A stretch of 64,000 nucleotides of DNA, taken from IMG/VR virus record IMGVR_UViG_3300044640_002737, positions 248,001 through 312,000 of that record; one strand, given 5' to 3'. The stretch's first letter is position 1. Every line of letters begins with the position of its first letter. Shown one piece after another: positions 46,212-55,255 of this stretch. The notes under the pieces were generated by a model that saw only the letters and a program-made list of their open reading frames with translations, was not told the origin of the DNA and did not search any database. The position numbers were made by a program, and so were the translations under genes. The stretch comes from a virus.

Positions 46212-47618
46212 TTAGTAATTCATATTACCAAATCTAGGCTTATTGTATGTATCATTAGAATCTTTAAGCCTCTTATCAGATACAAATCTAAGCATTCTCT
46301 GATCACTAGGATTTTTAACCTTCATTGTCTCCTTGCTTATCTCAGCATTTTCACCTATTATACCAGCTCTAAGAACTCCACCGTCTATTTTGCAATTTAT
46401 ATTCTTACCCTCGCAATCAATAAAACAATCATTTAGGGTGTTCGTATAGTCCACTATGGTTGATTTAACTTTGGACGAAATAACTTTGGTTCCACTAAAA
46501 ATATAAGAATCCTCTATGGAGGACTTCTTGATATCGCAGTTATAAATATTGCAATTTTTTATAACTGCATTTTTAATATCGCACATTATAAGGTCAATAT
46601 CATTTATCCCAAATGCTCCCCTGCTTCTTGCTTCCTTAACTTGATATCTACCATTAGTGGTATCATAATTAAAATAACATGAAGTTATATCGCCTTCAAC
46701 AATTAGATCGAATATTTTATCTCTTATTATAGGGAAATATGTTTTTATATTTTCGTCCCATCCCTTCAGATCAACGAATACGTGGAAGTCCGGATAATTT
46801 TTAAAGAAGAAATCTGGATTACTAAAAGATCTAACAACCTTAGAATATTTACTCATCATCTTTTGTAAAGAAACAAGATCATCCTGGGTATATCCAGTTA
46901 TTCTTCTGCTTAATAGATCGTACATATAGAGAATTATATAATCTATAATTTCTCTAATATCCTTTATCTTTTTCTGATAATCACGATTACCAAGATATCT
47001 AAATTCTATATAACCCTGAGGTATCTTAGTGAAATTAACACCATAATACTTGTCATTAGGAACCTTATACATTTTAGGATCGATCGAAGTTATATTTTCT
47101 AGTATAGAAAATCTATTAACTGGGACGATTTTTTTTATTGATTTAGCATAGACATTTTTTTCTCTGTTACCAAATTTTGAATATATCAGTCCTTCATCAA
47201 GACCAAGTATAAATTTAAGTTTGTCTATGTTTTCTATTTTATCTTTTATGTCTCTTCTAAATTTATCAAAACTTATAGAAAATTGGAATGCACATCTATC
47301 AGTGGTCCATCCATTTTCATCTATCCATTTTAACACCTTTATTAATATTGTTATAGCTTCATTATAAGGTAAAGGTCCTGTTATGAACTCCATCATTTTA
47401 CTTCCACCTGAGTAGTCTGGCTCTAATTTAAAATTAGAGCCATCCACAGGTATATTTGAATGATATTTTTCTGAAACTACTACTTTTTTCTTAAGGAGTG
47501 AAGCAAGCGATTCCGCTGCTTTACCCTTTAGTAGATTTGTATAGAATTCAAATTCGAATCCTATAACGGAAGATTCAAGTGCATTAATTCTATCAAGATG
47601 TGTTCTATTATCTGACAT
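46212..47618 (-). CDS. Amidoligase-like enzyme fused to beta-helix
   Basis: A 468-residue protein in two parts. Residues 15-250 match the putative amidoligase family (COOH-NH2 ligase with a glutamine-synthetase-like fold): GFEFEFY (20-26) with metal-binding Glu, VDGSNFKLEPD (58-68), KMMEFITGPL (74-83) and CAFQFSISF (109-117), where many members have HVHVS, and later YIEFRYLG. Such enzymes form amide bonds on peptides or proteins with ATP. The C-terminal part (about 330-445) has short repeats such as NAVIKNCNIYNCDIKKSSIEDSYI, typical of pentapeptide or right-handed beta-helices. Its start overlaps the S1-like gene by 11 bases. An enzyme inside a baseplate operon is unusual. Catalytic ability is uncertain because the His residues are missing. 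Confidence 0.65.
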   Translation of the reverse strand: MSDNRTHLDRINALESSVIGFEFEFYTNLLKGKAAESLASLLKKKVVVSEKYHSNIPVDGSNFKLEPDYSGGSKMMEFITGPLPYNEAITILIKVLKWIDENGWTTDRCAFQFSISFDKFRRDIKDKIENIDKLKFILGLDEGLIYSKFGNREKNVYAKSIKKIVPVNRFSILENITSIDPKMYKVPNDKYYGVNFTKIPQGYIEFRYLGNRDYQKKIKDIREIIDYIILYMYDLLSRRITGYTQDDLVSLQKMMSKYSKVVRSFSNPDFFFKNYPDFHVFVDLKGWDENIKTYFPIIRDKIFDLIVEGDITSCYFNYDTTNGRYQVKEARSRGAFGINDIDLIMCDIKNAVIKNCNIYNCDIKKSSIEDSYIFSGTKVISSKVKSTIVDYTNTLNDCFIDCEGKNINCKIDGGVLRAGIIGENAEISKETMKVKNPSDQRMLRFVSDKRLKDSNDTYNKPRFGNMNY

Positions 47619-48768
47619 CGATTAATTGAGCGAATATTTTTCCGGAAATTACATCAACCTCATATAATGATACCAATAAGGTATCACCAGCTTTGATGTT
47701 ATTTCCCTTCTTACCCAGTCTATCCTGAGGAACTAAAGCCATTAAACCAAGTTCAGTTATTTCAACTAATGCTCCGTTTTTTCTTTTGTGTTTAACTTTA
47801 GCTTCGTAATTATCCAAGCTTCCTTCAGAAATTCCCTTCTCCAAATCTTGCATGATTACATTCTTCTCCAATGGCTGATCCAAAGTAAGAGTAAGCCTAT
47901 TATTATCTTTTATTTCCTTAACATAAAATTCGATCTCGTTACCAGGAACTAATGTTGTTGAGGAATTGCCATTTTGGAATTCTGTCTTGTGTATCAATCC
48001 AGTATAAACACTGTCCCATTCAACAAACACACCGAAATCGCTAGTACCAGTAACATATCCCTTATATTTTTTGGTTAAGTCAAGCTCCTGGATTTTAGAA
48101 TCCATTATCTTGTTTAGATATTTCTTATAAGAAACTATGAATATGTCTTTTTGGTCAATGTATCCTTCAATCATAACATGTAGTTCTTTTCCTACATATG
48201 ATTCGAAGTTAGTTATTTTATTAGCAGCTGCTAATGATCCAGGTAGAAAACACTTAATTCCTGATAGATCCACGATATATCCACCCTTATTAACACTCTC
48301 TATTCTAACAAGATATGCACTGCTTTCTTTTTTAATTTGTTCAAATAGTTCAACTTTAAGACTCTGTATATAGTGTTCAACAGCTGATCCGATATAACTA
48401 CCGTTAGATTTTCTAACTCTAACGTTAATGGTTTCACCAGGTACGAAATTTAATCCGCCAATACCAAGCTTAATTGCGTCTTTTCTTTCTTTCTTTAGAT
48501 CAAGATAGATTGTTTGGCCCGATCCTGTTTGTGCTAAAGCCTCATCTTCCTTAGCGGAGATAATTTTGCAACCATAAACAGCACCATCAATAAGATCTTT
48601 CGATCCTTCGTCCAATAGATGATAAGTTGAATGATAAAGATCCGCTAATTCCTGAGCATATGGTTCGTGGCAATAAACCTTTGCACCATCAGGAGATTTA
48701 ACTTTATGATTAATTGATAGCCCGTTAGGAACGTCCCAGTCGAAATTATCTAATGCTTCTAATTTCAT
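47608..48768 (-). CDS. Ribosomal protein S1-like, four OB-fold protein
   Basis: A 386-residue protein built from S1-type RNA-binding domains. The third (about 233-298) is the clearest: YKGYVTGTSDFGVFVEWD, then GLIHKTEF and a closing strand RLTLTLDQ, the classic S1 pattern. The second (148-216: GGYIVDLSGIKCFLPGSLA) and fourth (318-385: NGALVEITELGLMALVPQDRL) also fit; the first (60-128) is more divergent. Bacterial S1 carries mRNA to the 30S subunit. A phage copy might favour phage messages, bind phage RNA or act as a replication factor like S1 in Q-beta replicase. It has its own GATATATA octamer 44 bases upstream and overlaps the amidoligase-like gene. The role is inference; the domain call is solid. 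Confidence 0.85.
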   Translation of the reverse strand: MKLEALDNFDWDVPNGLSINHKVKSPDGAKVYCHEPYAQELADLYHSTYHLLDEGSKDLIDGAVYGCKIISAKEDEALAQTGSGQTIYLDLKKERKDAIKLGIGGLNFVPGETINVRVRKSNGSYIGSAVEHYIQSLKVELFEQIKKESSAYLVRIESVNKGGYIVDLSGIKCFLPGSLAAANKITNFESYVGKELHVMIEGYIDQKDIFIVSYKKYLNKIMDSKIQELDLTKKYKGYVTGTSDFGVFVEWDSVYTGLIHKTEFQNGNSSTTLVPGNEIEFYVKEIKDNNRLTLTLDQPLEKNVIMQDLEKGISEGSLDNYEAKVKHKRKNGALVEITELGLMALVPQDRLGKKGNNIKAGDTLLVSLYEVDVISGKIFAQLIDVR

Positions 48769-48812
48769 GTTTTTTTTAGTTTAAAAAGTGATAAAAATGT
48801 TATTAATTGTAC

Positions 48813-48820
48813 TATATATC
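48813..48820 (-). promoter_or_regulatory. GATATATA promoter-like octamer
   Basis: Minus-strand GATATATA in the 86-base gap before the S1-like gene, 44 bases from the ATG, the longest spacing of the set. Confidence 0.55.
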
Positions 48821-48854
48821 TATCTTTAAGTTCCTTTATTATATTTGGAAATTA

Positions 48855-50651
48855 TTAGTAAACTAAAGGTATAAATCCTATCATAGGTATTGGTCCATTT
48901 GGTCCGGGTATACCACCTCTATAGATAAATTTAAGTTCCAATAAATGCATCCCAAATGAATATGCTAGAGCTGATGCAACTAGCTTTGCTGCAATCTTCT
49001 TTTCCTGCTCCCGAGTGAATTTTTTTCCTGTATTGAAAGCTCTTTTTATATTGTTACCAAGCATGGTTTGACTACCGTAATAAATCGGAACATAAAGACC
49101 ACCCTGAGGAGGTGAGAATAAAGCAGGAGGAGCACCGGGTTCATTTGTTAGTGGCTGTTGTCCACATGATTTCCAATAATCTAGAACACCCTTAGCCATA
49201 ACATTGTATGGGTCCTCCGGTTTATCGGGATCTGAACTTTTCCTAGCAGCGTCAGCCAACTCATTTATCCAGCGGATTTTAAGTTCTCTAAATCTATTTT
49301 CTTCCCCGTTATATTCAACCGTCTTATTAAAATCACGTCTCTGTTTGATGAATGATAATTGAAATCCGGTGTTGCTACCAAAAATATTAGCATTATTCCG
49401 AAAAAATGAGGTATTTTTGAATCCATCTTTGGAAAAAATATTGATGATATCATCAGCATAGCTATACGAATCGTCAAAGCTTCTGTTTATGTCATCAATA
49501 GAACTATCAGACAACCCAAATTCTTTCAGCCACTGTTTAAGGTACCCAGCATCATATCTTTTAGAATATGTGAAATGTCTTATAAAACTTGATGTTAGAT
49601 AAGCTGGTATCTTACCGGGATTACTTAAGTGTTGATCCTGAAAAAGTTCCCTAGATATATTTATAGAGGGTAATTTTCCTGCTATATCAGAGATATTAAG
49701 TTTTCTGGTTACCGTACTTGGAATTAATTCTTTTACAAAATTCTTTTCGTAAGTTTTACTGTAATAGGATATTTTTATACTGCTTGTACCTCCCAAATTC
49801 TTTGTTGATATTATCTTTCCCTCAATCAAATCACCTTCACCAGGCTTACTGCTATTTAAAGACGCAATATTATCTATATTAGTGTCACCCTTTATATAAT
49901 TAAATATGTCACTACCGGTCTTTTTTGTTGAATCTGACCACCCATACTGATATCCCTGAGGTGGAGTTGTTGTATATGATGTTTTATCAGATGCAGTGCT
50001 AGCTGTCCATATCTCGGTAATTGTCTTATATTTAGCAAATCCTCTAACGATGTCACCAGGTTGGAAATCCCTCTTAGTCTCAATCTTTATAAGTCTAATA
50101 ACCTCGTCCATTATAAGATTACCCCAATCACTATATGAACCTGTTCTTAATGAATACATCCACTGAAGATATGCTCCAGTTCCATCAAATTGGTGTAATA
50201 TCTTTCTAGCAATCTCAAGTACTGCTTGTTTTCTATCCTTGGGAAAATTTGGATATTGTGAAAAGAATTGTGAATATGTAAAATCGGGTATTGTTGCTTT
50301 ATTCTCCTCGGTCCAATCTCTAAAATCTAACTCAACCTGATCAGCAGCTCCTGATATATCCACCGTGGGTGGTTCAACCTCCAGATCTGCATATGCTGGA
50401 TTTGTTTTCTTCTCTTCAAATGTTAGATCCCCACCTTCATAGAGCATTTTAAATCCCTTCTTAAACCCCTCATACATAATTGCATCCTGTCCCTTAACAT
50501 GGGTTTGACCAAATGGAGATGCTGCTTTACCAACAGTCGCAGAAATATATTCATTCCTAAGAAAGTCTGCCATCTCATCGTATGACCCGATAGACTGGGA
50601 TGTTAATTTGCTACTAACATTAGTTATGAATGTTCCCCAATTTGCTGGCAT
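48855..50651 (-). CDS. Tail/baseplate protein of unknown family
   Basis: A 598-residue protein directly after the gp5-like spike gene (2-base gap). The N-terminal ~150 residues are helical (SYDEMADFLRNEYISATVG, FKKGFKMLYEGGDLTFEE). A central beta part contains PGDIVRGFAKY and GEGDLIEGKIIS, which read like small OB or SH3 barrels. The C-terminal 100 residues include KKFTREQEKKIAAKLVASALAYSF, a helix that could pack on the hub. Charged composition and lack of Ser/Thr-rich stretches set it apart from the fibres, suggesting a core baseplate or tail-assembly protein. No match to a named T4 gene. Confidence 0.6.
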   Translation of the reverse strand: MPANWGTFITNVSSKLTSQSIGSYDEMADFLRNEYISATVGKAASPFGQTHVKGQDAIMYEGFKKGFKMLYEGGDLTFEEKKTNPAYADLEVEPPTVDISGAADQVELDFRDWTEENKATIPDFTYSQFFSQYPNFPKDRKQAVLEIARKILHQFDGTGAYLQWMYSLRTGSYSDWGNLIMDEVIRLIKIETKRDFQPGDIVRGFAKYKTITEIWTASTASDKTSYTTTPPQGYQYGWSDSTKKTGSDIFNYIKGDTNIDNIASLNSSKPGEGDLIEGKIISTKNLGGTSSIKISYYSKTYEKNFVKELIPSTVTRKLNISDIAGKLPSINISRELFQDQHLSNPGKIPAYLTSSFIRHFTYSKRYDAGYLKQWLKEFGLSDSSIDDINRSFDDSYSYADDIINIFSKDGFKNTSFFRNNANIFGSNTGFQLSFIKQRRDFNKTVEYNGEENRFRELKIRWINELADAARKSSDPDKPEDPYNVMAKGVLDYWKSCGQQPLTNEPGAPPALFSPPQGGLYVPIYYGSQTMLGNNIKRAFNTGKKFTREQEKKIAAKLVASALAYSFGMHLLELKFIYRGGIPGPNGPIPMIGFIPLVY

Positions 50652-50653
50652 TA

Positions 50654-51355
50654 TTATTTAGTTTTAGATACTTGACTTAGATGTTGTATGTCAACCATGG
50701 GAATGATGGGAACACCTGAAGGTCCAACACCAGTAGGGTGCGTGTGCTGATTGAATAGTGATAAAAATTTATTACCAAGAACTAGCTTTTCTACAGCTCC
50801 GTCACCCAGCTCTATATTTTCGGATTTAACTATTACTTTTTGTTTACCTCCGCTCTTCTCCATTCTTATCTCATCCTCATTCATTTTCAGAACTATTCTA
50901 AGTTTCTCACTGTCCGTACCTGCATTCTGAGTATCTATCTGTATGGAAGCTTCACCCAACTGAAACAATAAACCTTTACTCCTGGTATAAATCATTTTAA
51001 GAACGCCGGACTCGGACTCACTATCATACAATAGAGAATGTGTACCCTCATATGAATTCTCAGTCTTCAGCTCCTCCTTAAGAACGGGATCCATCTCCTT
51101 GACATAATCATAATAGAGCTTATAATAATTCTCGTTCTCAAAATAAACTGCTACAACAGAATCAATCTTCGGTATGGAAATATTTCCACCACCTCCACCT
51201 CCGCCAAAAGAAACCCCAGGTACCTGTTCAGCCCAAGGCAAATCTTCGGTTGGAATCTCATCAAATACCCCAAAAACACTTATTTTTGCTCTACCCTGGT
51301 ACAGAGGATCCTTATTATCTACTATTTTTCCTAAATAGGTTTTTCTATTTTCCAT
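50654..51355 (-). CDS. Baseplate spike protein with gp5 OB domain
   Basis: A 233-residue protein. Residues 4-95 form the gp5/VgrG-type OB domain: TYLGKIVDNKDPLYQGRAKI, then DLPWAEQVPG, a Gly run and IPKIDSVVAVYFENEN, the pattern by which the spike joins the hub. Residues 115-190 form a beta-rich stalk with SIQIDTQN- and ENIELGDGAVEK-type strands. The C-terminus has FNQHTHPTGVGPSGVP, the His-Thr-His motif frequent in spike-tip and PAAR-like metal sites. The lysozyme domain of T4 gp5 is absent. It lies three bases after the repeat protein gene and is probably the puncturing tip. Confidence 0.85.
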   Translation of the reverse strand: MENRKTYLGKIVDNKDPLYQGRAKISVFGVFDEIPTEDLPWAEQVPGVSFGGGGGGGNISIPKIDSVVAVYFENENYYKLYYDYVKEMDPVLKEELKTENSYEGTHSLLYDSESESGVLKMIYTRSKGLLFQLGEASIQIDTQNAGTDSEKLRIVLKMNEDEIRMEKSGGKQKVIVKSENIELGDGAVEKLVLGNKFLSLFNQHTHPTGVGPSGVPIIPMVDIQHLSQVSKTK

Positions 51356-51358
51356 CTT

Positions 51359-53656
51359 TTAAAAATCAGAGCTCTTTGGATTGAATCCGTCTATACTAAT
51401 ATTATATTTGGTGTCAGGTTTTAAGTTTCCTAGATTCTCATCCGATGTATCGAAATCCCCGCTAACCGATGGATAAACTTTACCTATATCACCTCTTCTG
51501 TATGTTACTTCCGGTCTTGGATAAACTGGTGTTGGTGTTGAATTAAAAGTATTGGAAGGGCTTCTTAATTCACCATTGGATGTTATCTGGGTTTCCGCTG
51601 GATATATCGATTGATTAAGTTCAGCATTACTAGGTGGAGCAGTTACATCAGTATAAACTTGGGATTCACCCAGCGATGCTGATTGCTCAACATCATTATA
51701 AACTCTCTCGGTATTTCCTAGATTTTGGTCTGGACCGGGTTCCGGATAAACACTATCATTAAATACAGGATACATTCTATCAGGAACACCCAGATCTGAT
51801 CCAGGTACATTCGCATATGCATCACCGCCAGGAGCTGGATAAACCCTATCAGGAGCACCCAAATCAGATCCAGGAACATTAGCATACACATCACCCTGAG
51901 GAGCTGGATAAACTCTATCAGGAACACCTAGATCCTCACCAGGTACACCAGAATACGCATCTCCTTGTGGAGCCGGATAAACTCTACCAGGAACACCCAA
52001 ATCAGATCCAGGTACACCAGAGTACACGTCACCCTGAGGAGCTGGATAAACTCTATCAGGAGCACCTAAATCCGCACCAGGAACAGCATTATAAACATCA
52101 CCACCAGGAGCAGGATAAACCCTATCAGGAACACCTAAATCAGATCCAGCAACATTCTCGTAAACGTCACCACCAGGTGCCGGATAAGCTCTCTGTGGCG
52201 GACCACCTAATCCTGTAGATTGTGGGGTTGGAAAATCAGTTTTACTTATACCAGCATTAACTCCACCCAAGCTATCCAGGAATTTCTGAGCATTATTAAA
52301 TGATAGACTGGTTAATATTTCGCCAGGGTTAAAACTATATGCATTACCAAGTGCCAGTTTGTTCAATCCCTGTAAATTTGGTTGTATGAAATTTGCAACA
52401 CCTTCATTAATTAAATCATTTAATGAATTACTAACAAAATTAGTAAGCAATTGGCTTCCTATAGATAATATGTCATCCTGATCCTTAGGATTTTTCTGAA
52501 CAGATGATCTAGCACCGTCCCAGCTATCTCCAAGTACAAGAGGTTTCCCATCCTGTCTAATATTTGGATATTGACTTCTAACTCTGACCCTATCTATATG
52601 GATTTTAAATTTCTGAGTAACTGCTTCAGCTGATGTTCCTATATTAAGTTCATCCGAAATCGGTGTACTTTCGCTAAAATCAAATTCACAGCCTCTACAT
52701 TCAAAAACCATAACAGGTTTTATACCAGATTGATCTTGCTGATTCTTTAGAAGAGATAGATCATTATCAAGGCCCGACTGATTTACAACGTTACCAACAA
52801 ATGAATTAAAAGAACTAGAAGGACTTATATTAGCATTCGGAGCTTTGAAATTCTCGTTCTGTTGTGAATCCACTCCGGTAGAAGCTCCTAAATTAGATCC
52901 CGGATTATTACCAGATCCAAGTAATGTTGATAAATTGTCAATAGCTGTTAATGCTGCCGAAGATCCTATAAGTCTTGAAGTCTTGAAGAAATTTCTAACC
53001 TCCGAAACGAAAATATACATTCTAAATTTTCTAAGGTTTCTAGGTAGCAATTCTCTCATGTTATCATAATCAAATGTTGCTTGATTATATAAATCAGCCA
53101 AAGCAGACATTCTAAGATTTATCGATTCAAGAGTTGATATTTCTAGCATCTTATTAGATGTTCTCTGTGGATTAAATGATCCACCATCGGACTGTGATGC
53201 ATATCCAGGTCTTTCAACCTGTGCTAATTTATCTAGACCCTGTATGGATTGGATAAACCAAGGTGAATTTGTTACTATATCATTGAGAATTAATTTAAAC
53301 TGTCTCAACATATCGGATCTTTTTCCACCATAAGCAAAATCAGCTTCTCTTTCCTCGAGATAACTAGTGGCTGAATAAAAAGCTACCTTACCGTCAGCAG
53401 ATCCAGAAACTGAATCATATTGAGGTTGGCCGAATGGATTTTCTGCAAAATTACTAGCACCAGCTCCGTAGAAATAACTTCTATCCCTGAATAATGGGCT
53501 AGGAGGTAGTCCATCATCAGGTCCAACCGGTAAATTACCGAAATCAAATACTATTTTAAACCCAAGATATGTTGGATCTTCATAATTACCCTGTTTTGAT
53601 AATTTAAAACCTTTTAGAAATAAACTCCTTTGTTGATCTGTTGCTCCGAATGACAT
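51359..53656 (-). CDS. Hub-associated protein with 23-residue Tyr-Pro repeats
   Basis: A 765-residue protein. Residues 1-480 are globular, with a middle part containing VFECRGCEFDFSES and SAEAVTQKFKIHIDRVRVRS, which look like a tail-tube or hub-type beta domain. Residues 489-626 are six tandem 23-residue repeats of the type RVYPAPGGDVYxxVPGSDLGVPD, followed by degenerate copies and a shorter tail. Regular Tyr-Pro-Ala-Pro spacing suggests an extended, flexible fibre or tape-like arm. The gene lies between the gp27-like hub and the gp5-like spike. Function of the repeats is unknown; copy number may vary among relatives. Confidence 0.7.
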   Translation of the reverse strand: MSFGATDQQRSLFLKGFKLSKQGNYEDPTYLGFKIVFDFGNLPVGPDDGLPPSPLFRDRSYFYGAGASNFAENPFGQPQYDSVSGSADGKVAFYSATSYLEEREADFAYGGKRSDMLRQFKLILNDIVTNSPWFIQSIQGLDKLAQVERPGYASQSDGGSFNPQRTSNKMLEISTLESINLRMSALADLYNQATFDYDNMRELLPRNLRKFRMYIFVSEVRNFFKTSRLIGSSAALTAIDNLSTLLGSGNNPGSNLGASTGVDSQQNENFKAPNANISPSSSFNSFVGNVVNQSGLDNDLSLLKNQQDQSGIKPVMVFECRGCEFDFSESTPISDELNIGTSAEAVTQKFKIHIDRVRVRSQYPNIRQDGKPLVLGDSWDGARSSVQKNPKDQDDILSIGSQLLTNFVSNSLNDLINEGVANFIQPNLQGLNKLALGNAYSFNPGEILTSLSFNNAQKFLDSLGGVNAGISKTDFPTPQSTGLGGPPQRAYPAPGGDVYENVAGSDLGVPDRVYPAPGGDVYNAVPGADLGAPDRVYPAPQGDVYSGVPGSDLGVPGRVYPAPQGDAYSGVPGEDLGVPDRVYPAPQGDVYANVPGSDLGAPDRVYPAPGGDAYANVPGSDLGVPDRMYPVFNDSVYPEPGPDQNLGNTERVYNDVEQSASLGESQVYTDVTAPPSNAELNQSIYPAETQITSNGELRSPSNTFNSTPTPVYPRPEVTYRRGDIGKVYPSVSGDFDTSDENLGNLKPDTKYNISIDGFNPKSSDF
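51779..52192 (-). repeat. Six tandem 69-bp coding repeats
   Basis: Six in-frame units of 69 bases encoding 23 residues each, within the 765-residue protein. Units differ mainly at third codon positions and at a few residues (Val/Ala, Gly/Gln, Ser/Ala/Glu). Confidence 0.9.
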
Positions 53657-53689
53657 TTAAAAAAATTATTTATACTATTTATCCCAACC

Positions 53690-55243
53690 TTAGAATTGTC
53701 CACTTTGTATTGATATCGGGAAAGCTTTAGGTAGTGCTCCAGATGAGTTAGCGGTCCATGCTCTTCTGCTTAGATTTAGCTTTTGTCTAAGACCTCCGCT
53801 GGGAGACCAATATATTTCAACCCCAAGAACTACATAATTTCCAGATAGAAATAGGTCTAATGTTGGTGACATAGTTTTATTTGACTCCTTATTTGGCAGA
53901 TTACCTGTATTTTGTTGTCTTGGACCTCCATCAAATGCATATATCGCAACCGGAACGACTTGTCCTTTTATGACACCAGCAAAATATGAGCTCATCTCTA
54001 TTTCAAGCGTTAGCTTATTTACATCCAAAATATTTATAATATTCTGCATTTTAGTGTGATAGTAATTCTTATGAACACCACCATATGTTGGATCAACATT
54101 AATATTAATTGGACCTAGCCATTCTCTTCTGGTTTCATTCTTGTATTCATTATCCCTTGCTCTACCCTTTTGTAAAATCATACCGGTTTCTATATTCTCC
54201 GGAGTTTGTGATTCCATATCATACTTTATGTATTTTTCAGGCGGAGTCTCCACGGTAGTATTCTCATCATAAAATCCAATGGTATTAACATAACCCGAAT
54301 AATTAGAAACGTTTCCTGATTTCGAGGTTAGAGTATAACCATTTATGAAAAATGGTGTTATACCTGCTCCCATCATGTTAGTTAAAACAAATGGGGTTAC
54401 AGTAGGAGCCGCTGAGGCAGAACCAGGTATATTTGCATCTGGCTTAATCCCATCAGATGTATAGCCAGGAATAAACATTACATCCTGCTTAGGATCATCC
54501 TGGAATGCAAACTGTGTACCAAGATTTACAAAATTTACATTATAATATTGATCAACCCAACAATCGAAAAAACTGGTTTCGTCATCCTTATATGATCTTG
54601 TACACACATCGGATATGAAATCATAATATGAATAATTAGGACAAATCCATGTCATCTCATCAACAGTAGCATTTTCATTAGTGGCAAACCCCAAATTAAG
54701 TTCCTGTGAAACCTCCAATAATACATCAGAAGATGATTTGTTACTAAACGATTTTATAACAGGAGAATATAATCCAGGTATGTAACATTCAGCAACTATT
54801 GAAAATTTAAAATTAATACCATCCGGATCAGAACCAGTCGAAGAATATTTACTAGATACTCCACCATCTACGGATAATATTTTATAGTCCATCCTCATTG
54901 GATTATAAAGATCCCCAGGGGATCTAAGATAAACAGACACTATATCTCCATCCTTCGGATAACTAACAGATATAAATAGTGGTTCTATTACATCAAAAGA
55001 AAATCTTATTACAGGGAGAAATCCATTCAAGCTAAGATGAAATTTAGTAAGTCCTTTACTTACCGGATATCCATTAATCAAGATATATGGAGATTCTAAA
55101 CCTATCGAATATTGTGATGTCTCACCAGTATCTCTAAGCTTCTGTACATCCTCCGATCCACCTGATTTATCAACTTTAAGCATCTCATCCAGCTTCATAT
55201 TATTCAGAGCCAATGAAATTATCTTTATATCGTCAATATTCAT
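53690..55243 (-). CDS. Baseplate hub protein, gp27-like
   Basis: A 517-residue protein, somewhat longer than T4 gp27 (391). The N-terminal domain has YILINGYPVSKGLTKFHLSL, a beta-barrel opening like those in tail hub/late-control-D proteins. Next come PKDGDIVSVYLRSPGD and FSIVAECYIPG, the paired barrel domains, then SSDVLLEVSQELNLGFATNE and WICPNYSYYDFISDV, matching the helical insertion of hub proteins. It sits just before the repeat protein and the gp5-like spike, the expected place for the hub that holds the spike trimer. It starts 12 bases after the LysM-like gene. Call from fold pattern plus position. Confidence 0.65.
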   Translation of the reverse strand: MNIDDIKIISLALNNMKLDEMLKVDKSGGSEDVQKLRDTGETSQYSIGLESPYILINGYPVSKGLTKFHLSLNGFLPVIRFSFDVIEPLFISVSYPKDGDIVSVYLRSPGDLYNPMRMDYKILSVDGGVSSKYSSTGSDPDGINFKFSIVAECYIPGLYSPVIKSFSNKSSSDVLLEVSQELNLGFATNENATVDEMTWICPNYSYYDFISDVCTRSYKDDETSFFDCWVDQYYNVNFVNLGTQFAFQDDPKQDVMFIPGYTSDGIKPDANIPGSASAAPTVTPFVLTNMMGAGITPFFINGYTLTSKSGNVSNYSGYVNTIGFYDENTTVETPPEKYIKYDMESQTPENIETGMILQKGRARDNEYKNETRREWLGPININVDPTYGGVHKNYYHTKMQNIINILDVNKLTLEIEMSSYFAGVIKGQVVPVAIYAFDGGPRQQNTGNLPNKESNKTMSPTLDLFLSGNYVVLGVEIYWSPSGGLRQKLNLSRRAWTANSSGALPKAFPISIQSGQF

Positions 55244-55255
55244 AATCGGTTAATA

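Noticed and set aside
51779-52192. Regular repeats that might be a CRISPR array
   Set aside because: They are in-frame 69-base coding units without unique spacers, within a large gene.
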